64,000 bases of DNA. Source: Mycolicibacterium brisbanense (GTDB lineage: Bacteria > Actinomycetota > Actinomycetes > Mycobacteriales > Mycobacteriaceae). The position numbers were made by a program, and so were the translations under genes. The notes beneath the pieces are model-generated. The model saw only the letters and a program-made list of their open reading frames with translations. It was not told the DNA's origin and did not search any database. The stretch spans positions 1 through 64,000 of the forward strand of contig NZ_BCSX01000041.1 of assembly GCF_001570425.1 (NCBI RefSeq), read 5' to 3'. Shown in pieces: positions 59,933 through 64,000 of this stretch (within the stretch, counting starts at the first letter, position 1; each line of letters opens with the position of its first letter).

Positions 59933-61153
59933 ATGTGGCGCCAACCCAAGGCCGTGTGGGCCGTAGCATTCGCCTCCGTCGTTGCCTTCATGGGCATCGG
60001 ACTGGTGGACCCGATCCTCAAACCGATCGCCGACAACCTCAACGCCTCACCGTCACAGGTGTCGCTGCTGTTCACCAGCTACATGGCGGTGATGGGCGTG
60101 GCGATGCTGATCACCGGTGTGGTGTCGAGCCGGATCGGTCCGAAACGGACACTGCTGCTGGGCCTGGTGGTCATCATCGCGGGCGCGGGACTGGCAGGCA
60201 TGAGCGACACGGTCATGCAGATCGTCGGCTGGCGCGCCCTGTGGGGGCTGGGTAACGCCCTGTTCATCGCCACCGCACTGGCCACCATCGTCAACTCCGC
60301 CAAAGGCTCTGTGGCACAAGCGATCATCCTCTACGAGGCCGCGCTCGGCCTGGGCATCGCGGTCGGCCCGCTGGTCGGCGGCGTGCTGGGATCGATCTCC
60401 TGGCGCGGCCCGTTCTTCGGAGTGTCGGCCTTGATGGCGTTCGCTTTGGTGATCACCGCCTTCCTGCTGCCGGCCACGCCGCGAGCCGAGCGGGCGACCA
60501 CGCTCGCCGACCCTTTCCGGGCCCTGCGCCACCGCGGTCTGCTCGGGGTGTCGATCACCGCGCTGCTGTACAACTTCGGCTTCTTCACCCTGCTGGCGTT
60601 CACCCCGTTTCCCCTTGACATGAGCGCGCATCAGATCGGCCTGATCTTCTTCGGCTGGGGCCTGGCGCTGGCGTTCACGTCCGTGGTGGTCGCCCCGCGA
60701 CTGCAGCACCGGTTCGGCACCGTGCGGGTGCTCATCCTCAACCTCATCGCCTTCACCGCGGTGCTGACCGCGATGGCGGTGTGGACCGATTCCAAGCCCG
60801 TGCTGGCCACCGGTGTCGTGATCGCCGGCTTGTTCATCGGCGTCAACAACACGCTGATCACCGAGACCGTCATGAAGGCCGCCCCGGTCGAGCGTGGCGT
60901 GGCCTCGGCGGCCTACAGCTTCCTGCGGTTCAGCGGCGCTGCCGTCGCGCCGTGGCTGGCCGGCCTGCTCGGGGAGCAGGTCAACGTGCACCTGCCGTAC
61001 TGGGTCGGTGCCGGTGCCGTGCTCGCCGGCGCGGTCGTGTTGTTCGCGAGCCGCACGCATCTGCGCCACATCGACGACGACCACGCCGTCGAGGACGAGC
61101 TCGACGAGCTCACCGACGAGGCGACCGCGGTCACGGTGGGCAGCGAAAGCTAG
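59933..61153 (+). CDS. major facilitator superfamily efflux protein
   Basis: 406 residues, 12 predicted helices in two bundles. Loop 2-3 motif GVVSSRIGPKRTLLLG corresponds to the MFS A motif; LYEAALGLGIAVGPLVGG is the motif C of drug/proton antiporters. A charged C-terminal tail of about 35 residues (DDDHAVEDELDELTDEA) follows. It is downstream of a MarR regulator, so MarR-controlled export of a toxic compound is likely; substrate unknown. AAGGAG about 12 bases upstream of ATG 59933. Confidence 0.88.
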   Translation: MWRQPKAVWAVAFASVVAFMGIGLVDPILKPIADNLNASPSQVSLLFTSYMAVMGVAMLITGVVSSRIGPKRTLLLGLVVIIAGAGLAGMSDTVMQIVGWRALWGLGNALFIATALATIVNSAKGSVAQAIILYEAALGLGIAVGPLVGGVLGSISWRGPFFGVSALMAFALVITAFLLPATPRAERATTLADPFRALRHRGLLGVSITALLYNFGFFTLLAFTPFPLDMSAHQIGLIFFGWGLALAFTSVVVAPRLQHRFGTVRVLILNLIAFTAVLTAMAVWTDSKPVLATGVVIAGLFIGVNNTLITETVMKAAPVERGVASAAYSFLRFSGAAVAPWLAGLLGEQVNVHLPYWVGAGAVLAGAVVLFASRTHLRHIDDDHAVEDELDELTDEATAVTVGSES

Positions 61154-61170
61154 GCCTTCTCGTTGCCGAA

Positions 61171-61219
61171 ATCGACGTCAGGGTTGTGATTGTGTGAAAA
61201 CAACGACCCTGGCGTCGAT
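61171..61219. terminator. hairpin after the MFS gene
   Basis: ATCGACGTCAGGG at 61171-61183 pairs with CCCTGGCGTCGAT at 61207-61219 (13 bp, one G-U), and TTGT/ACAA inside extends the stem after a small bulge. It begins 18 bases behind the MFS stop, so it probably ends the marR-MFS transcript. No T tract. Confidence 0.65.
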
Positions 61220-61258
61220 CTCGACGATCCAGCGCGGGGTCACGCGCTACCGTCGGGT

Positions 61259-63181
61259 ATGACCTCCACTGCCGAGCATCTGCGAAACACGCTGGACGGG
61301 CGCTGGCGCGACACCAAGAACGCCATGCGGGCCAATCTGTCGGACGAGAAATTCCGGCCGCATTACACCCCGAACACCGTCATCGCCCGAGCCAAGGTCG
61401 CCGAGCAACTCAAGATCATGGCCGCGGCCGGTGCCGCCGAAGACGGCTTCCGCAAGGAGCACGGCGGCAACGGCGACGTCGGCGCCGCGATCAGCAGCAT
61501 CGAAATGCTCGCGATGTCCGATCTCTCGCTCATGGTGAAGGCGGGCGTGCAGTGGGGCCTGTTCGGCGGCGCCATCGAGAACCTCGGCACCGAGCGGCAC
61601 CACAAGGCCTACGTGCGGCGCCTGATCGACCTCGATCTGCTCGGCTGCTTCGCGATGACCGAGACCGGTCACGGCAGCGACGTGCAGTCCCTGGAGACGA
61701 CGGCGACCTACGATCCGGCGACCGAAGAGTTCGTGATCCACTCCCCGACACCGACAGCACGCAAGGACTACATCGGCGGTGCGGCCGAAACAGCCCGTGT
61801 CGCAGCAGTTTTCGCACAGTTGATCACCCCGGACGGCGAAGGCCACGGGGTGCATTGCTTCGTGGTGCCGATCCGTGACGACATGGGCAACGACATGCCG
61901 GGGGTGACGACGTCAGACTGCCACTACAAAGGCGGGCTGCCCGGCGTCGACAACGGCCGCATCGTGTTCGACAACGTACGGGTGCCGCGGGAGAACCTGC
62001 TCAACCGCTACGCCGACGTCGCACCCGACGGTACCTACAGCTCACCGATCGAGAACCCGGGCCGACGCTTCTTCACCATGCTCGGCACGCTGATCCGCGG
62101 TCGCGTCACCGTAGGCGGCAGCGCCGCAGCGGCAGCCCGCGTCGCCCTCGACATCGCCACGCGATATGCGTTGCAGCGCAGGCAATTCGAGGCACCGAAG
62201 AGCGACAACGAGGTGCTGATCATGGACTATCTGGTGCACCAGCGTCGGCTCCTGCCGCTGATCGCCAAGTCCTACGCACTGCAATTCGCGCAGAACGAGC
62301 TGGTGTCCAAGTGCCACGACCTGCAGACCTCAGACAACCCGGACGCCGAGGAGCAGCGCGAACTGGAGGCACGCGCGGCGGGACTCAAAGCCGCCAACAC
62401 CTGGCACGCCAGCAAGGCCATCCAGGAAGCGCGCGAAGCATGCGGCGGCGCAGGCTATCTCGCGGAGAATCGGCTGATCGCACTGCGCGCCGACACTGAC
62501 GTGTTCACCACGTTCGAGGGCGACAACCACGTGCTGACCCAGCTGGTGGCCAAGGAACTCCTGACGGCCTACGCCGACGACATCAAGGGCATGAGCCCGG
62601 TCGAATGGGTGCGGTTCGCCGCCAACTTCGCCGGCGAGCGTGTGCTCAAGCGCACCTCCGCGGAGACCATCATCCAGACCGTGCTGGACAGCCGCCAGGA
62701 CAATGAGGAGGAAGGCAGCCTGTTCAACCGCGGCACCCAGGTCAAGATGTTCGAAGACCGCGAGGAATACCTGCTGTCGACGGTGGCCCGGCGGTTGCAG
62801 GGCAAGGCCAAGGAGATGAGCGCGTTCGACGCGTTCAACGCCGTGCAGGACCACGTGCTGCACGCCGCGTCGGCGCACATCGATCGCATCATCCTGGAGG
62901 CGTTCGTCGCGGGCATCGCGGCATGCGAGGACGACACCGCACGCGAACTGCTCGAAGACGTCTGCGATCTGTACGCGCTGTCGGTCATCGAGGACGACAA
63001 GGCGTGGTTCATGGAACACCGGTACCTGTCCACCGAACGCGCCAAGGCCGTCACCCGGGGCATCAACGAGCGCTGCCGGACCTTGCGACCGCATGTCGAA
63101 ACCCTCATCGACGGCTTCGGCATCCCGGAGCAACTGCGTTACGCGGCAATGCTCGATCCGGCCGAGCTGGTCAACGGCTAA
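61259..63181 (+). CDS. acyl-CoA dehydrogenase/oxidase family protein
   Basis: 640 residues, larger than usual acyl-CoA dehydrogenases (about 380-400) and built like acyl-CoA oxidases with an extra C-terminal helical domain. Seen: GCFAMTETGHGSDVQSLETT for flavin/substrate contact, GRFFTMLG-like RRFFTMLGTLIRGRVTVGG, EACGGAGYLAENR and TTFEGDNHVL with the probable catalytic glutamate. It should start beta-oxidation of a fatty acyl-CoA; whether it passes electrons to ETF or to oxygen cannot be read from sequence. ATG 61259 comes after the terminator; an earlier GTG lies within that hairpin. Confidence 0.9.
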   Translation: MTSTAEHLRNTLDGRWRDTKNAMRANLSDEKFRPHYTPNTVIARAKVAEQLKIMAAAGAAEDGFRKEHGGNGDVGAAISSIEMLAMSDLSLMVKAGVQWGLFGGAIENLGTERHHKAYVRRLIDLDLLGCFAMTETGHGSDVQSLETTATYDPATEEFVIHSPTPTARKDYIGGAAETARVAAVFAQLITPDGEGHGVHCFVVPIRDDMGNDMPGVTTSDCHYKGGLPGVDNGRIVFDNVRVPRENLLNRYADVAPDGTYSSPIENPGRRFFTMLGTLIRGRVTVGGSAAAAARVALDIATRYALQRRQFEAPKSDNEVLIMDYLVHQRRLLPLIAKSYALQFAQNELVSKCHDLQTSDNPDAEEQRELEARAAGLKAANTWHASKAIQEAREACGGAGYLAENRLIALRADTDVFTTFEGDNHVLTQLVAKELLTAYADDIKGMSPVEWVRFAANFAGERVLKRTSAETIIQTVLDSRQDNEEEGSLFNRGTQVKMFEDREEYLLSTVARRLQGKAKEMSAFDAFNAVQDHVLHAASAHIDRIILEAFVAGIAACEDDTARELLEDVCDLYALSVIEDDKAWFMEHRYLSTERAKAVTRGINERCRTLRPHVETLIDGFGIPEQLRYAAMLDPAELVNG

Positions 63182-63672
63182 GGGCTGGGCGGCAGCGGGT
63201 CGACGGCCCGCAGCTTGCCGTCGTCACCGATGCGGAACCGCACCGTCGCAATGCCGGTGGGCGCCTTGGGCGAGTCCTGCCCCTGCTGCCATTGGTAGTT
63301 CACCACGACGCTGTCATCGGCGTTGGTCACCACGTTGATGTACGGACGTGGCTGCGGAGTGGCCGGGCCCAGCGGCGTCTGCCGGTCGAAGAACAGCAAC
63401 TGGCCGACGCTGTTGGGCTGCGGGTTCCTCTGCCCGACCTGCACCCAGTACAGCCGGCAGTTGGCGGTGTGGCCGTCCCTCACCTGAGTCCACTGCGCCC
63501 CGGCTTCGGGGTTGGGCAGGTTGGCGATCGCCTGGGCGACCGCGTCGGCGCTGGGGCCGTCGGTCGGCTTGCAGGTGTCCGGCTTGGGCGGCGGCGCCGA
63601 AGACGGGCTCCAGCCGCAACCGGCCGCGACGAGCCCGACGAACGTGGCGGTGGCGATCAGCCGAGGGTGCAC
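63178..63672 (-). CDS. LppP/LprE-type lipoprotein
   Basis: 164 residues. The signal peptide ends in a good lipobox (VAAGC, Cys19), so it is lipidated and outside the membrane. The mature part, with DTCKPTDGP, a second Cys in TANCRLYWVQVG, and QLLFFDRQTPLG, matches remembered LppP/LprE family proteins (Rv2330c is near the same ECF/MarR genes in M. tuberculosis). Function unknown. Its stop overlaps the end of the acyl-CoA oxidase-like gene by 4 bases, convergently. Confidence 0.85.
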   Translation of the reverse strand: MHPRLIATATFVGLVAAGCGWSPSSAPPPKPDTCKPTDGPSADAVAQAIANLPNPEAGAQWTQVRDGHTANCRLYWVQVGQRNPQPNSVGQLLFFDRQTPLGPATPQPRPYINVVTNADDSVVVNYQWQQGQDSPKAPTGIATVRFRIGDDGKLRAVDPLPPSP

Positions 63673-63801
63673 GCCACGAGCCTAGCGAACCCTGAACGGT
63701 TCCTAGGTGCGCGCCGTCTTGGTGCGCGCGTACCGGAATACCTGCCAACAGACCGGGCCGATCACTTACAGTGACGCGCGACCCCGACCGAAGGAGATGT
63801 G

Positions 63802-64000
63802 ATGGCCTGGTTCCTCGCGATGGAAGGACCGTTCAACAAGGCTGTGCTGTACCAATTGCAGGAGTCGGCTGACGTCGACAAGATCGCCGAAGAACTGGCC
63901 AGTGCCGCGACACTAGACCGCGCGGTGCCCGTGCCCGCCGTTCTGCAGAACAACACCCGCCAAGAGGTCACGGTCTACATCCGGCCGGCCGCGTGGGGCG
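63802..64000 (+). CDS. hypothetical protein, 3' end beyond the window
   Basis: 66 codons are visible from ATG 63802, which has AAGGAG 7 bases upstream. The peptide begins MAWFLAMEGPFNKAVLYQLQ, then acidic and Ala-rich text up to VTVYIRPAAWG at the window end. I do not recognise it. No signal peptide. The gap to the lipoprotein gene (63673-63801) contains a TACAGT at 63767-63772 that could be the -10 of this gene. Confidence 0.7.
   Translation, partial: MAWFLAMEGPFNKAVLYQLQESADVDKIAEELASAATLDRAVPVPAVLQNNTRQEVTVYIRPAAWG

Noticed and set aside
63721..63745. GTGCGCGC repeated twice near 63.7 kb
   Set aside because: Two short GC-rich copies 16 bases apart are expected by chance in this base composition.
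1..64000. Search for tRNA, rRNA, integrase, transposase or phage genes that would explain the island
   Set aside because: None seen on either strand; the island border is marked only by gene relics.

Overview
The window looks like a chromosomal segment of a rapidly growing Mycobacterium/Mycolicibacterium. The DNA is high-GC. The right end (about 49.3-64.0 kb) carries mycobacterial core neighbours: the uspABC sugar transporter, an ECF transporter pair followed by a MarR gene, and an LppP/LprE lipoprotein. The rest (1-48 kb) is an accessory block that reads as a machine for living on gases and short-chain volatiles. Identifications rest on motifs and on remembered family sequences; no database search was run.

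Layout: (1) 1-11.2 kb, the distal part of a complex I operon, nuoF (cut by the window edge) to nuoN. (2) 11.5-15.4 kb, a 57-residue protein, a very strong hairpin terminator, a class I fructose-bisphosphate aldolase on the minus strand, and divergently a red-type form I RuBisCO (cbbL, cbbS) followed by a degenerate alpha/beta-hydrolase-like gene. (3) 15.4-25.5 kb, minus strand, a complete binuclear-iron propane/acetone/phenol monooxygenase operon (mimA-B-C-D, amidohydrolase, MIP18-like protein, alcohol dehydrogenase, GroEL-like mimG), extended by a second Zn alcohol dehydrogenase and a small ABM-type monooxygenase; its activator mimR is divergent, and two matching palindromes lie between. (4) 27.5-30.7 kb, minus strand, hypA-hypB-class I FBPase-phosphoribulokinase, so two Calvin-cycle genes sit directly behind hydrogenase maturation genes. 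(5) 30.7-48 kb, an AraC-type regulator and a divergent 15-gene run for a group 2a high-affinity [NiFe] hydrogenase (hucM, hucS, hucL, maturation protease, a small protein, TPR protein, NifU-Rieske HucE, NHL protein, hypF, hypC, SIS-HypC fusion, SIS protein, hypE, second hypC, hypD and two genes of unknown role). Most neighbours overlap by 4 bases.

Region 47.97-49.25 kb is a scar with remnants of three unrelated genes (an isopropylmalate/tartrate dehydrogenase, an aldehyde dehydrogenase and an acyl-CoA synthetase). It marks the junction between accessory block and core genome. The core side then gives uspABC, a large cyclase-AAA-TPR protein, a DUF4349 protein, EcfT and an S-A-A' ECF fusion, a MarR/MFS pair with a clear operator, an acyl-CoA oxidase-like enzyme, a lipoprotein and the start of one more gene.

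How the parts could work together (inference): Huc would feed electrons from trace H2 into the quinone pool, complex I could in principle run backwards to make NADH, and RuBisCO, PRK, FBPase and aldolase would fix CO2, giving H2-driven mixotrophic or autotrophic growth. The mim operon supplies carbon and electrons from propane, acetone or phenols. No transposase, integrase, tRNA, rRNA or CRISPR array was seen.
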